Shown here: positions 9,155-18,573 of the stretch, in pieces
Numbering within the stretch: the first letter of the stretch is position 1
Layout of the letters: every line of letters starts with the position of its first letter
Source: Paracoccaceae bacterium
Lineage (GTDB): Bacteria > Pseudomonadota > Alphaproteobacteria > Rhodobacterales > Rhodobacteraceae
Assembly (NCBI GenBank): GCA_022822495.1
Contig: JAJEBQ010000047.1
Location: 1-60,740, forward strand
Direction: 5' to 3'
Length of the DNA stretch: 60,740 nt
Position numbers and translations under genes: made by a program
Notes under the pieces: generated by a model
What the model was told of the DNA's origin: nothing
The model's database searches: none
The model's input: only the letters and a program-made list of their open reading frames with translations

Positions 9155-10120
9155 ATGTATATGCCTAAAAATCGAATTAAAATTGGGTTTATTTTGATTG
9201 ATGGGTTTCCACTCTTATCCTATTCCAGTGCCATAGAACCCCTGCGGGCCTGTAATCTCCTCTCGGGAGAGGGTTTGTTTGAGATCCAACATTTCTCATT
9301 GGGTGACTCGTTTGCCAGCAGTTCTTCGGGGGCAAAAGTTCCAACACAAAATTACCGGCATGCTGAAGGGATCCACTTTCTTTTTCTGGTGGCTGGCGGT
9401 GATCCCTTTGATTTTGATGAGCCAGACTTTTTTGAATGGTTGAATAAATTAGCCATAAGCAAAACGATCTTGGGTGGAATCTCTGGCGGGCCAGTCATTC
9501 TGACCAACGCGGGTTTAATGAAGGATTTCCGGATGACTGTTCATTGGGAGCATGCAGCTCTTCTTGAACAAATCCACCCTCACCTGATTTTAGAACGTTC
9601 ACTCTTCGTAATTGATCGTAATCGCATTACCTGTTCAGGTGGTACGGCCCCTTTGGATCTGATGCATTTATTAATTGCCAGAGAATTTGGAACAAAATTT
9701 GCCAGAGAAGTTTCAGATTGGTTCATCCATACCGATGTTCGCAAGCCAGGTGAAGCACAAAGGTCAGGTCTGGAAGAAAGATACGGTACCTTGGTCAGAC
9801 CAGTGTTGAGTTCAATTGAACTTATTGAAAATCACATCGCCGATCCTTTGAGTTTGGAACAAATTGCCAAATTGGTTGGAATGAGCACTCGCCATCTCAA
9901 CAGACTGTTTCAAAGGGAAATGGGGACAACGGTTATGCAATTTTGCCGAAAAGCGAGGCTGGATGTTGCCAGGAAACTGATTGAAAGCTCGTCTCTTACC
10001 AATAACGAAATATTACAGGCAACGGGTTTTTCGTCACCGGGACAATTTTCCAGATGCTTTCGAGAGCAATTTGGTTTGCCTCCTACTACCTATCGTAAAG
10101 AGATCAAAGCCAGCCCGTAA
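9155..10120 (+). CDS. GlxA/GbdR-like AraC-family regulator
   Basis: Transcription factor of 321 residues from this start (339 from an alternative ATG at 9101). The N-terminal DJ-1/PfpI-like amidase fold (KIGFILIDGFPLLSYSSAIEP, later GGISGGPVILTNAGL) is followed by a C-terminal AraC double helix-turn-helix (LSLEQIAKLVGMSTRHLNRLF and ILQATGFSSPGQFSRCFREQFG). GbdR, a known member, activates glycine-betaine, dimethylglycine and sarcosine catabolism. Divergence from soxB makes control of soxBDAG the likely role (inference). The pseudogene of a second soxA begins downstream of it, separated by a mobile element. Confidence 0.85.
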   Translation: MYMPKNRIKIGFILIDGFPLLSYSSAIEPLRACNLLSGEGLFEIQHFSLGDSFASSSSGAKVPTQNYRHAEGIHFLFLVAGGDPFDFDEPDFFEWLNKLAISKTILGGISGGPVILTNAGLMKDFRMTVHWEHAALLEQIHPHLILERSLFVIDRNRITCSGGTAPLDLMHLLIAREFGTKFAREVSDWFIHTDVRKPGEAQRSGLEERYGTLVRPVLSSIELIENHIADPLSLEQIAKLVGMSTRHLNRLFQREMGTTVMQFCRKARLDVARKLIESSSLTNNEILQATGFSSPGQFSRCFREQFGLPPTTYRKEIKASP

Positions 10121-10140
10121 ATTTTGACCAAGTAACAGTT

Positions 10141-10553
10141 GAGACTACGAAAGTATTCAATTCAAACCCTGATTAAAGTATTTTTCGACTGCTTTTTTTT
10201 TATCCTGAACTTCCCCCTTCGTCAAACCTCTCCCGCTCAAAAGACCTTTTTCCCCTTCGTTCATAAATTTTTTTTCAAAAACACTCCTTTTCTCTCTGGT
10301 CTTATGGCCCCGGTTCTGATTCACTGGTGACAAGTATTAAATGTTACATTGATTTGGGATTTTCATGTCACAATTGAAGCAGAACCAAAGCATTCATACC
10401 AGAGGGAACGGGACTGATTTTGACATAAAGGTGAGAACAGTGAAAAAAGGGGGATCGTTCAGGAACGATCTTGACTGTGTGGAGTTGGGATCAGAGTAAA
10501 AATTGGCAAAACATTACTTAATCAGAGATCAAATTGAATACTTTCACAGTCTC
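10141..10553 (+). mobile_element. 413 bp non-autonomous element with terminal inverted repeats
   Basis: The left end GAGACTACGAAAGTATTC (10141) and the right end GAATACTTTCACAGTCTC (ending 10553) are inverted copies; over 22 bases they differ at two positions. Inside is no recognisable gene. A perfect 8 bp stem-loop (GATCGTTC, AG, GAACGATC) sits at 10453-10470. The right end abuts the first recognisable residue of the soxA pseudogene, so insertion or deletion here removed the soxA 5' part. The same ends occur at 21010, 21201 and 21964. An insertion-sequence-derived mini-element (MITE) is the best reading; the parent family is not identified. Confidence 0.7.
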
Positions 10554-11634
10554 AATTGGAAGCGTCCAGGATATTACCTTTTGAGGCATGAATCCATGAT
10601 GGATGCCATAAACCGCGAAGCATTGGCCGTCAGGACCGGTTTGGCAATTTATGATGGTTCACCTCTTGCTACTTTTGAAGTCAAGGGAAAAGATGAGGCA
10701 ATATTTTTGAATTAATTTTTACCATCCCAATTCATGACATCCCCAAAGGTATGGGGAGATATAGGTTTATGTTGACAGAAGAGGGTTTTATCCTGGATGA
10801 TGGAGTCTGTTTCTGTATGGCCAAGAAATGGTACCAACTTTCCTTGTTGACTGGCAATATGGATTTGGTACACCAACATCTGGAAAAGCATCTGCAATAT
10901 GATTTTTCCCATCTTGATGTAACACTTACCAATTTAACGCTGCAATGGATGAATGCTGCAGTTTGTGGCCCCAGGGGCAGAATGTTTTTGCAGCATTTTA
11001 CATCTGATATTGACCTTACCCCTGAAGCATTTCCCTTCATGGGCATCAGGAATGGTGAATTCAACGGAATACCTGCTAGAATTGCCAGGGTCAGTTTTAC
11101 AGGCGAACTCTCCTTCGAAATTAATGTTCGTCCACGTGATCTTGAACAACTTTGAGGAATATTGATCCAGCGTGGGGATAATTATGGAATTACCCCCATT
11201 GGGTCCGAAACAAATCATGTCCTCAGGGTTGAAAAGGGGTTTATTTCCCTTGGTCATGAAGTTGACGGCAAAATTGAACCCATTGATCTGGGGCTGGGTT
11301 GGATCATCGGCAAGGGTAAAAAGGATTTCATTGGAAAAAGGGCAATGGAGTTGAATAGAACCTCAAAATTGCCACGCAAGGAATTGGTCGGTTTGGTATC
11401 CGGTAATCCCCACATTCATTTTGCCGAAGGCTCTCCATTGGTTGCATCCGGCGACCATTTGTTTGTTGAGGGGCATGTTACTGCATCTGTCTGGAGTGAA
11501 ATAAATCAACAATATATCGCCTTGGCACTACTGGATGATGGAATGTCCAGGTAAGAAAATTGGATGGTTTGGAATCGGGACAAATAACCACCCCATGCTT
11601 TTACGACCCAGAAGGCAAAAAATTAAGAAGCTAA
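10554..11634 (+). pseudogene. Decayed C-terminal part of a second soxA (GcvT domain)
   Basis: The three frames together encode the C-terminal third of a SoxA-like protein, colinear with residues from about 640 onward of the intact soxA. Landmarks are NWKRPGYY, INREALAVRTGLAIYDGS, MGRYRFMLTEEGFILDDG, CGPRGRMFL, RVSFTGELSFEINV, ETNHVLRVEKGFISLGHE and a final FYDPEGKK. Lesions seen: loss of about 600 N-terminal residues, a frameshift at about 10711, an in-frame TGA at 11153-11155, and another shift after 11550 before the TAA at 11632-11634. Sequence divergence from the intact copy shows a paralogue rather than a recent duplicate. It lies between the GbdR-like gene and a TetR gene. Confidence 0.88.
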
Positions 11635-11685
11635 AAGGTCAAAAATCCATGCAAATTGGAAATCACATGAAAAAATCAAGCAAAT

Positions 11686-12366
11686 TCAATCTTGGGTCTT
11701 CTCCTGTTTTGGGGCAGAATTATTGATGTTACAACAACCATCAAGGACAATTCCAGAAATAGTTTCAGCAGCAGCATCAAAATCCTTGCGTAACAATTTT
11801 TGCTTGCGGATGATGCCAGCCGCAAGGGATCCGTAATCAGCATAGAACTGGGTTGTAGACCACAGAATGATGAAGAAATGGTAAGGATCCACAGGAGATA
11901 ATTTTCCCTCATCTACCCACTGTTTTACAACATCAGCTCTTAAATCTGTTACCTCTTTTATGTGCCTGCGATGCCTTTTTTTAAGGAATTTTGCTCCCCG
12001 TAAAATTTCACTTGCAAAAAAGCGTGATTCAACAGGATGTTTGCGTGAATATTCCAGTTTTGTCCGAATGTAATCTTCAATAGCTTCCCGAGGTTCCTTA
12101 TCAGAACGGATATGATCAAATGCCTGATCCCAACCCTTGATGACTTGTTCAATCAGAGCAGTATAGATTCCTTCCTTTGATGAGAAATAATAGTAGAGGT
12201 TGGGTCTAGGAAGCTCACAAAATTCAGCGATTTCGCTCAGGCGAGTTCCATCAAACCCCTTGGTTGCAAACAGATTTACTGCGGCCTTCAGAATCTTGGC
12301 CTTGTTTTCTGAGCGGATCCTTGCTTCTTGGGGTTTCTCTAAATTTCTTCGTACTGGCTGCTTCAT
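11686..12366 (-). CDS. TetR-family regulator, RutR-like
   Basis: Protein of 226 residues with a TetR helix-turn-helix at about 20-65 (ILKAAVNLFATKGFDGTRLSEIAEF followed by LPRPNLYYYFSSKEGIYTAL). The C-terminal part (ESRFFASEILRGAKFL, WVDEGKLSPVDPYHFFIILWSTTQFYADY) resembles the RutR/YcdC-type ligand domain. RutR senses uracil in other bacteria. The next genes on the other strand are a uracil-DNA glycosylase and a nucleoside-type ABC importer, which makes a role in pyrimidine or purine uptake plausible, but no operator was identified and the intervening 546 bp leave this open. Confidence 0.75.
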   Translation of the reverse strand: MKQPVRRNLEKPQEARIRSENKAKILKAAVNLFATKGFDGTRLSEIAEFCELPRPNLYYYFSSKEGIYTALIEQVIKGWDQAFDHIRSDKEPREAIEDYIRTKLEYSRKHPVESRFFASEILRGAKFLKKRHRRHIKEVTDLRADVVKQWVDEGKLSPVDPYHFFIILWSTTQFYADYGSLAAGIIRKQKLLRKDFDAAAETISGIVLDGCCNINNSAPKQEKTQD

Positions 12367-12912
12367 ACTTGTAATTTTTATATGGTTTTAATGATTGGTA
12401 ATAAGATACCCAAATAGAAAGTATGAAGTGATTTCTTAACCCTGTACATGACATTCGAAAATTTGATAACGCTTAAATTAATATGAAGAATATCATGAGT
12501 AGAAAACACCTTATTGATACATCTGCCTAGGTCAGGTGCCCGCTGCATCCGGCAAATGATTTATTTATGGACCCCTATAATTGCCACATGCTTTATTACA
12601 CATTTGATGGAGTTCTTTTGTTCTGGAACGTAAGTCTAAAGTTGGTACTCAAGGTATTTTCCGGAATCTAATGTGATTTTTCATGACCATTTATATCTCC
12701 GAACAAGGATTTGGTAATAACTTAGGTAGAGTTTGGGGGCAATCAATCCGAGTGTACAATCCACTACCCGATTGAAGATAGCCACAAATAAAGCATCAAT
12801 TTTTCTCGACAACACCCAATTTTGTTGGTCTTGAGATCCGGGATGAGGTGTATCAGCATGATATTAATGCGATTAACAACCTCACTTTCAACTGTGATCA
12901 AACCAGGTCGAG
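12367..12912. other. Intergenic region without recognisable gene
   Basis: About 546 bp between the divergent TetR gene and the ung operon. It must hold the promoters of both. No ORF with family features, no tRNA-like fold and no clear inverted repeat was seen. Short open frames here look random. Confidence 0.6.
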
Positions 12913-13869
12913 TTGAAAAAAAAATCAATCGCGAAAAGTTATGGGTTTTCTTTACAAAAAAATAAAAACTTGACATTAGTGTCAAATTATGAAAATTGTA
13001 TTCAAGATTGGTTAAGGAGATATGGTTTGCTGCTTTTGAGAAATGCATTGCAAGAAACCCTTGAGGGTTGGCAAGAGGATATCAATCCAGAATGGCGAAT
13101 TATAAGTGACAGCGTGAAACTGGGTTTTGAAGATGTATCAGCTGACCTGTTGATTGAACCTTGGGAGCCCATTTTCCCATCAAGAAAAGGTCGAATTTTT
13201 CCAGGGGAATCAGAGGGAACACATATATTTCGTGCCTTTGATGGAATTTGCCCGGAAGATGTTCGCTGTGTACTACTTGGACAGGATCCCTATCCCTGTC
13301 CTGCCTTCTCAACGGGCCGAGCTTTTGAAGCCGGCAATACTAGGAACTGGTGTGAGCTTGATAAAATGTTCTCCAAAAGTGTTCGTGCCTTCCTGTTGCA
13401 GATTGCTTCAACGCGTTTCAATCGACCCGAACTTGCTTCGGATTTCATGAAATGGCCACAACTTCTTAATGAAATCGAAACCGGAGAAGTAGACTTGGGT
13501 ACCCCTTGGTTGATTGCTGATCGATGGGTCAAGTCAGGTGTACTGTTGCTAAATTCTTCTCTAACACTTAGCCGCTTCAAGGTTAATGTTGATCCACACC
13601 AATCCCATGGACATTTTCCCCTTTGGCGCCCGCTAATGCTGGCAGTTTTACAACATTTGGCATCAGTCAACGACACATTTTCAATTATAACATTAGGAGA
13701 TTCAGCTGCAAGAATTGCAAAACAGGCCGATTTAAGTGAGAAAAGTGGGATTCAAATCATCAAGCGCCCACATCCAGCATTTTTCAAAGAATTTCTAGCT
13801 TGTGATAACCCTTTCATGCTCTGCAACAAGCATTTGCAGAAATCTGGTTTTACCCCCATTGATTGGTAG
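12913..13869 (+). CDS. ung: Uracil-DNA glycosylase, family 1-like with extended N-terminus
   Basis: The product excises uracil from DNA in base-excision repair. The water-activating motif LLGQDPYPCPAFSTGRAF starts at residue 121, and GVLLLNSSLTL followed by the DNA-intercalation motif RPHPAFF near residue 282 complete the family 1 set. At 318 residues it is longer than the usual 220-230; the GQDPY motif lies about 60 residues later than in E. coli Ung, so the N-terminus is an extension without a recognised domain. The only upstream start is TTG at 12913; no in-frame ATG precedes the core. The GMC gene overlaps its stop by 7 bp. Confidence 0.85.
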   Translation: MKKKSIAKSYGFSLQKNKNLTLVSNYENCIQDWLRRYGLLLLRNALQETLEGWQEDINPEWRIISDSVKLGFEDVSADLLIEPWEPIFPSRKGRIFPGESEGTHIFRAFDGICPEDVRCVLLGQDPYPCPAFSTGRAFEAGNTRNWCELDKMFSKSVRAFLLQIASTRFNRPELASDFMKWPQLLNEIETGEVDLGTPWLIADRWVKSGVLLLNSSLTLSRFKVNVDPHQSHGHFPLWRPLMLAVLQHLASVNDTFSIITLGDSAARIAKQADLSEKSGIQIIKRPHPAFFKEFLACDNPFMLCNKHLQKSGFTPIDW

Positions 13870-15494
13870 CTAAAGTGTCTAAGGCTGGACATGATTATAT
13901 CATTGTTGGAGCTGGATCAGCGGGATGTGTCGTTGCCAATCGATTGACTCAGAATCCTGATTGCTCTGTACTTCTGATAGAAGCAGGTGGCCCTGATAGG
14001 AATCCACTTGTACGACTGCCCATGATGATGGGAAAGCTCTTTAATTCAGGAATTTACAATTGGGCTTATTATACAGAACCGGTGGAATACCTTAATGATC
14101 GGTCGCTCTTCTGGCCAAGAGGAAAAGTACTTGGAGGTAGTTCGACCATTAATGGCATGATCTATATTCGTGGTAACAGCCATGATTTTGACCGTTGGGC
14201 ACAATTTGGATTGCCTAGATGGTCCTATGAAAATGTTCTCAAATCCTACATTCGTTCGGAAAATCATTGCCAGCGTCAAGACAATTTCCATGGTAAGGAT
14301 GGTGAATTGGCAGTCTGCCGGGCAAGGGGGCGTAATGAGTTATTCGACATCTTTATTGAAGCAGGTCGCCAAGCGGGTTTTCCAGTCAATGATGATTTCA
14401 ATGGAGAAGATCAAGTGGGATTTGGTCGATTTGATTTCACAATCAAAAATGGAAAACGTTGTTCTACCGCTACAGCTTTCCTCAAACCAATAATGCATCG
14501 TTCAAACTTATCCATAATGTCAAATACCCATGTCAACAGGGTAGTGATCAAGAAGGGCCATGCCACAGGTATTGAAATCATGCAGGGTTCGAACATTGAT
14601 GTCCTTCCAGTCAACAAGGAAATCATCATTTGTGCAGGTACAGTAAATTCACCGCAAATTCTTATGCTATCTGGTGTAGGGCCTAAAGATGAAATGCAAA
14701 AGCATGGAATCAAAGTTGTTCACCCTTTAGAGGGTGTTGGCAAGAACTTGCAGGATCATGTGGATTGCGTACTGGCTTATGAATGCACGAAACCGATAAC
14801 TCTATTTAATGCCCTAAGAGCAGATCGGCTTGCCTGGTCAGTGATTAACGGTATTGTGGCAGGGAAGGGAACGGCAACTACCTTTCCGTATGAGGCAGGG
14901 GCATTTGTAAAGAGCACCGAAAATCTAGTTGCTCCAGATATACAATTGCATTTCATGCCGGCCCTCGAAAAGACTGCTAATCTGCATTTTCCAAGTTTGT
15001 TCAAAAGCAAGTCAAAGGAGGTTGATCATGGCTTCTCCATTAGAGTAGGTCCCATAAATCCTGATAGTAGAGGATCAATCAAACTCAGGTCAACAAATCC
15101 GAAAGAACAGCCAGCTATACATCCGAACTATCTAGCCAGCAAGTCTGACCGGGATAAAATTCTTGCAGGAATTCGAATTGTAAGAGACGTTATCGGTCAG
15201 GGTTGTTTTGATGACTATCGGGGTAAGGAATTATCACCTGGATTCGACATTAGATCTGATGATGAATTGCTCTTATGGCTACGATCAGCTGCTATGACGA
15301 CATTTCATCCGGTTGGTACCTGTCGAATGGGGAACGATTCAATGGCAGTTGTTGACGAAGAGTTGCGAGTTCACGGTATATCGGGCCTTAGGATTGCAGA
15401 TGCTTCTGTGATGCCAGTAATCACAAGTGGAAATACGAATGCACCATCAATCATGATCGGCGAGCAATTAGCTACCTTCATGACCGGGAACTAA
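13863..15494 (+). CDS. GMC-family FAD-dependent alcohol/choline dehydrogenase-like oxidoreductase
   Basis: Protein of 543 residues with the GMC architecture: FAD-binding DYIIVGAGSAGCVVANRL near 11-28, the signature WPRGKVLGGSSTING near 84-98, a GTVNSPQILMLSGVGP signature near 258-273, and the catalytic TTFHPVGTCRMG followed by GNTNAPSIMIGE at the end. The family oxidises choline, polyethylene glycol, sugars and other alcohols; choline dehydrogenase BetA is the nearest familiar relative, but substrate cannot be assigned. The start is TTG at 13863, overlapping ung, with a GTG at 13875 as an alternative. It sits in the same operon as NIPSNAP and the nucleoside-type importer. Confidence 0.88.
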   Translation: MVAKVSKAGHDYIIVGAGSAGCVVANRLTQNPDCSVLLIEAGGPDRNPLVRLPMMMGKLFNSGIYNWAYYTEPVEYLNDRSLFWPRGKVLGGSSTINGMIYIRGNSHDFDRWAQFGLPRWSYENVLKSYIRSENHCQRQDNFHGKDGELAVCRARGRNELFDIFIEAGRQAGFPVNDDFNGEDQVGFGRFDFTIKNGKRCSTATAFLKPIMHRSNLSIMSNTHVNRVVIKKGHATGIEIMQGSNIDVLPVNKEIIICAGTVNSPQILMLSGVGPKDEMQKHGIKVVHPLEGVGKNLQDHVDCVLAYECTKPITLFNALRADRLAWSVINGIVAGKGTATTFPYEAGAFVKSTENLVAPDIQLHFMPALEKTANLHFPSLFKSKSKEVDHGFSIRVGPINPDSRGSIKLRSTNPKEQPAIHPNYLASKSDRDKILAGIRIVRDVIGQGCFDDYRGKELSPGFDIRSDDELLLWLRSAAMTTFHPVGTCRMGNDSMAVVDEELRVHGISGLRIADASVMPVITSGNTNAPSIMIGEQLATFMTGN

Positions 15495-15523
15495 TAACAG
15501 GATATTAATCAGTTAGGAATAAT

Positions 15524-15844
15524 ATGATCATTGAGCATCGAACATACACCTTCAGACCAGGAACAGTCGAGGGTTGGTTGGAAAAGTACAAAAACGAGGG
15601 GCTGCCCATCCAAAAAAGGCATCTGAACAGATTTATTGGCTTGTATGTATCCGAAATAGGAAACCTTCATCGGACTGTTCTAATCTGGTCCTATGACAAT
15701 CTTGCAGACCGAGAAAACAGACGGAAGTCAATGTATGAGGATCCTGAATGGACGGCATTCATTAACTCGGTCTGGCAGTTGAACGCAATCCAGAATCAGG
15801 ATGTAATGATCATGAATCCGGCGGAGTTCTCACCAACCCCATGA
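15524..15844 (+). CDS. NIPSNAP family protein
   Basis: Small soluble protein of 106 residues with the dimeric alpha/beta-barrel NIPSNAP pattern: EHRTYTFRPGTVEGWLEKY at the start and IWSYDNLADRENRRKSMYEDPEW in the middle. Biochemical roles of bacterial members are unclear; several lie beside catabolic oxidoreductases, as here 29 bp after the GMC gene. Start ATG at 15524 with AGGAATAAT upstream. No cysteine or signal peptide is present. Confidence 0.8.
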   Translation: MIIEHRTYTFRPGTVEGWLEKYKNEGLPIQKRHLNRFIGLYVSEIGNLHRTVLIWSYDNLADRENRRKSMYEDPEWTAFINSVWQLNAIQNQDVMIMNPAEFSPTP

Positions 15845-15919
15845 TTCACTTTATCCAAAGTGGATCATTTTACAAAACGCGGTGCTTATACCGCTTTACC
15901 TGAAGAAAAGGAGAGGAAA

Positions 15920-16969
15920 ATGAATAGTTTTAAAACTTCAAAGATTGATAGACGATTGTTTGTCACTTCTGCGACTGGTATGACCCTTTTTGCTGGAGTC
16001 GGAGGAATAAATCAACTCTTAGCAAATACCGAACAGGAACTTGTTGCCTTGGTACATACCCAAGCAGCAGGAGACAGCGGGCCCATTGATTCAATGATTG
16101 CAAAGTTAAATCAACTTTCTGATGAAAATGAATTTGAAAAAAGGGTAATCTATGCACAGGATGCAGCTACATTCGAGACAGTGTTTCGGACTCTTGGAGA
16201 TGCAGGTTCTTCAATAATCGTTTCAACATTCCCAGTAATATCAGAATCGGTCAAAGCTGTAGCGCCTGAATACCCAAACACCAAATGGATACAACTGTTT
16301 GGAGACCCAGTCGATCCCCCAATTCAGAATCTTGTAACTGTATCGTATAACTATTATCTCGGGTGCTATCTTTCAGGTGTGTTCGCCGCAAAAGTTAGTA
16401 AAACCGGTAAGATCGGTTTCATTGGTGGTATTAGTATCCCTCCCATTAATGCCGATTTCAATGCGCTCAAGGCTGGTGTGCATTCAGTCAATCCTGATGC
16501 AGAGGTCAAGGCAGCTTTTGCAGGGTCTTTCCAAGATCCAGCCAAGGGATATGAAATCGCCACCCAAATGTATCTAGATGGAATTGATTACATCCAGACA
16601 GATGCAGCTGCTACTGATGGTGGTATTATCCAGGCGGCTAATGAGACCCCTGGAAGGATGGTAAGTGCCCTTTCTCCTGCCCAGTACCCATCGGGTCCAA
16701 CTTCCGTTATTAGTATTGTAAATCTTGATTTCGGACAGTCGCTTTACAATGAGGTCAGCTCCGCCCTGAATCTAGGGTGGTCTGGTGGAGCGCATGTGTC
16801 TACTGGCTTAGGAACCGGGGTTATTGAATTTGAGCGATCTCCGTTGTTCATGGAACAGGGTCCAACAGATATCGTCCAAGCATCCGAACAGGCTTGGTCA
16901 GATATCATGACAGCAAGAGAAGGCATAATTGACGGAACCATTACCGTACCTTTTATCACATCAATTTGA
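15920..16969 (+). CDS. BMP/PnrA-type substrate-binding protein of a nucleoside ABC importer
   Basis: Periplasmic binding protein of 349 residues in the Bmp family, whose known members bind purine nucleosides. The N-terminus carries adjacent arginines before a hydrophobic stretch (KIDRRLFVTSATGMTLFAG), which suggests Tat export; no lipobox cysteine is seen. KTGKIGFIGGISIPPINADF and GYEIATQMYLDGIDYIQTDA are typical of the family. I chose the ATG at 15920 because AAGGAGAGG lies immediately upstream; an in-frame start at 15860 would precede the signal. The ATPase start overlaps the stop (TGATG). Confidence 0.87.
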   Translation: MNSFKTSKIDRRLFVTSATGMTLFAGVGGINQLLANTEQELVALVHTQAAGDSGPIDSMIAKLNQLSDENEFEKRVIYAQDAATFETVFRTLGDAGSSIIVSTFPVISESVKAVAPEYPNTKWIQLFGDPVDPPIQNLVTVSYNYYLGCYLSGVFAAKVSKTGKIGFIGGISIPPINADFNALKAGVHSVNPDAEVKAAFAGSFQDPAKGYEIATQMYLDGIDYIQTDAAATDGGIIQAANETPGRMVSALSPAQYPSGPTSVISIVNLDFGQSLYNEVSSALNLGWSGGAHVSTGLGTGVIEFERSPLFMEQGPTDIVQASEQAWSDIMTAREGIIDGTITVPFITSI

Positions 16970-18573
16970 TGTTATATAATCGAAATTCAGATTTCAAAAT
17001 TGTGACGGAAGAACACAAAGATATTCCAGCGATTAGTTGTCGAGATGTAAGTGTTTCATTTGGTGCAGTATCTGCACTCTCGGATATTTCAATCGATTTG
17101 CCATTGGGTGTTATCCATGCTGTAGTAGGGCAAAACGGTGCCGGTAAAACGACTTTTGCGAGGGTTATCGCCGGTATCGTAAAGCCCGATTCAGGATCAC
17201 TATTGATCAATGGCAAGAAGATTGTATTGGGCAGCGTCGCATCGTCCCGTTCAACAGGAATTGAACTTGTCCATCAGAGTTTTGCCTTACCACCTTCATT
17301 TACAGTGGCAGAAGCTCTGGAATATGGTTCCGGTGGGGGTATTGGGCTCTTCAAAAAGAGAGATTTAAATAATCGCTGGAGACGACATCTAGAAGCATTG
17401 GAGATGGATATTGACCCACGACACCTTATCCAAGATTTGCCAATCGAACTACAACAGGCTGTAGAGATTGCTCGTGCACTTTTCTCAAATGCCAACATAC
17501 TGATTTTGGACGAACCCACGGCCGTACTTTCTCCATCAGGAATAGCAGGTCTTTTTAAACGCCTCAGGAGGCTAAGGGATACGGGAGTAACAATTATTCT
17601 TGTTTTGCACAAGATCAGGGAGATTTGGGAAATTGCCGATACAATTACAGTCCTAAGAAAAGGTAAATTAATTGATGGGCCAATGGAATTGGGCTGGACA
17701 AAACCTGAGAGTTTAGCACCCATGATCATGGGGGCAAAAAGCTTGAAGGAAAACATTAGCAGAAAATCAGATGAGAATTCTGAAAATAAAGTATTGGATC
17801 AAAAGGCTATTTCCACACTGCTGAAAAGCAAAAAGCATGCTCTGGAAATTGAGGGTGTAAGTACAGAAACGACGGATCATGAAGTAAGTCTGGAGAACAT
17901 GTCAATTAAAGTCTATCAGGATGAAATCGTCGGGATTGCAGGTGTTGAAGGAAATGGGCAGGTAACACTATTACGGGTTTTGGCTGGACTTTCAGATATA
18001 TCAAAGGGAAAGATCAAAATTTGCGGGCAGGAAGTTACCCATTTCAACCTGTCCAAAAGACGTTTGCTTGGATTAAGAATTATACCCTTTGATCGTAACA
18101 TGGAAGGGCTAAGTTTGACCAGTGAATTGTGGGAAAATTGGGTGGCCAGTGAATTGGCTGTAACCCCACTAATCAGGTGGATCAACCCAATGAAAATCAA
18201 AGAGCGATGTAAGATTTCCATGTCAGAGTGGGATGTGGCTTATAATTCCCCCGAACAGAAAGCATCAGATCTTTCGGGTGGAAATTGTCAGAAGCTTATT
18301 CTTTCACGTGAACTCAATGATGAAGCCGGGATGGTTGTTGCAGCCCAGCCCACGAGAGGATTAGACATCGGGGCCACAAATTTTGTATGGACCACCTTGG
18401 AACGTGCAAGGTCACGCGGGTGTGGGGTTCTTCTTATCTCATCCGACCTAGACGAGTTATTCAAAATAAGCGATCGAATCCTGGTCATGTTGTCTGGGAG
18501 TATCATCAGAGAGCTTAATCCACCCTACGATCTGGAAAAAGCAGGACGGGCAATGGTGGGTGAGTCAGGGTGA
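16969..18573 (+). CDS. ABC transporter ATPase with two nucleotide-binding domains
   Basis: Cytoplasmic ATPase of 534 residues made of two fused ABC modules, as in sugar and nucleoside importers. Module one has Walker A VVGQNGAGKTT at residues 52-62 and Walker B ILILDEPTAVLSP near 177. Module two has a degenerate Walker A (GVEGNGQVTLLR), the signature DLSGGNCQKLILSREL and a Walker B-like VVAAQPTRGLDIGA, as usual for the second half of this class. ATG at 16969 is preferred over TTG at 16966. Its gene overlaps the first permease by 4 bp (GTGA). Confidence 0.92.
   Translation: MLYNRNSDFKIVTEEHKDIPAISCRDVSVSFGAVSALSDISIDLPLGVIHAVVGQNGAGKTTFARVIAGIVKPDSGSLLINGKKIVLGSVASSRSTGIELVHQSFALPPSFTVAEALEYGSGGGIGLFKKRDLNNRWRRHLEALEMDIDPRHLIQDLPIELQQAVEIARALFSNANILILDEPTAVLSPSGIAGLFKRLRRLRDTGVTIILVLHKIREIWEIADTITVLRKGKLIDGPMELGWTKPESLAPMIMGAKSLKENISRKSDENSENKVLDQKAISTLLKSKKHALEIEGVSTETTDHEVSLENMSIKVYQDEIVGIAGVEGNGQVTLLRVLAGLSDISKGKIKICGQEVTHFNLSKRRLLGLRIIPFDRNMEGLSLTSELWENWVASELAVTPLIRWINPMKIKERCKISMSEWDVAYNSPEQKASDLSGGNCQKLILSRELNDEAGMVVAAQPTRGLDIGATNFVWTTLERARSRGCGVLLISSDLDELFKISDRILVMLSGSIIRELNPPYDLEKAGRAMVGESG

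Noticed and set aside
10139..10330. 63-residue ORF inside the mini-element
   Set aside because: Low-complexity hydrophobic composition, no ribosome site and it starts in the terminal repeat. Probably non-coding.
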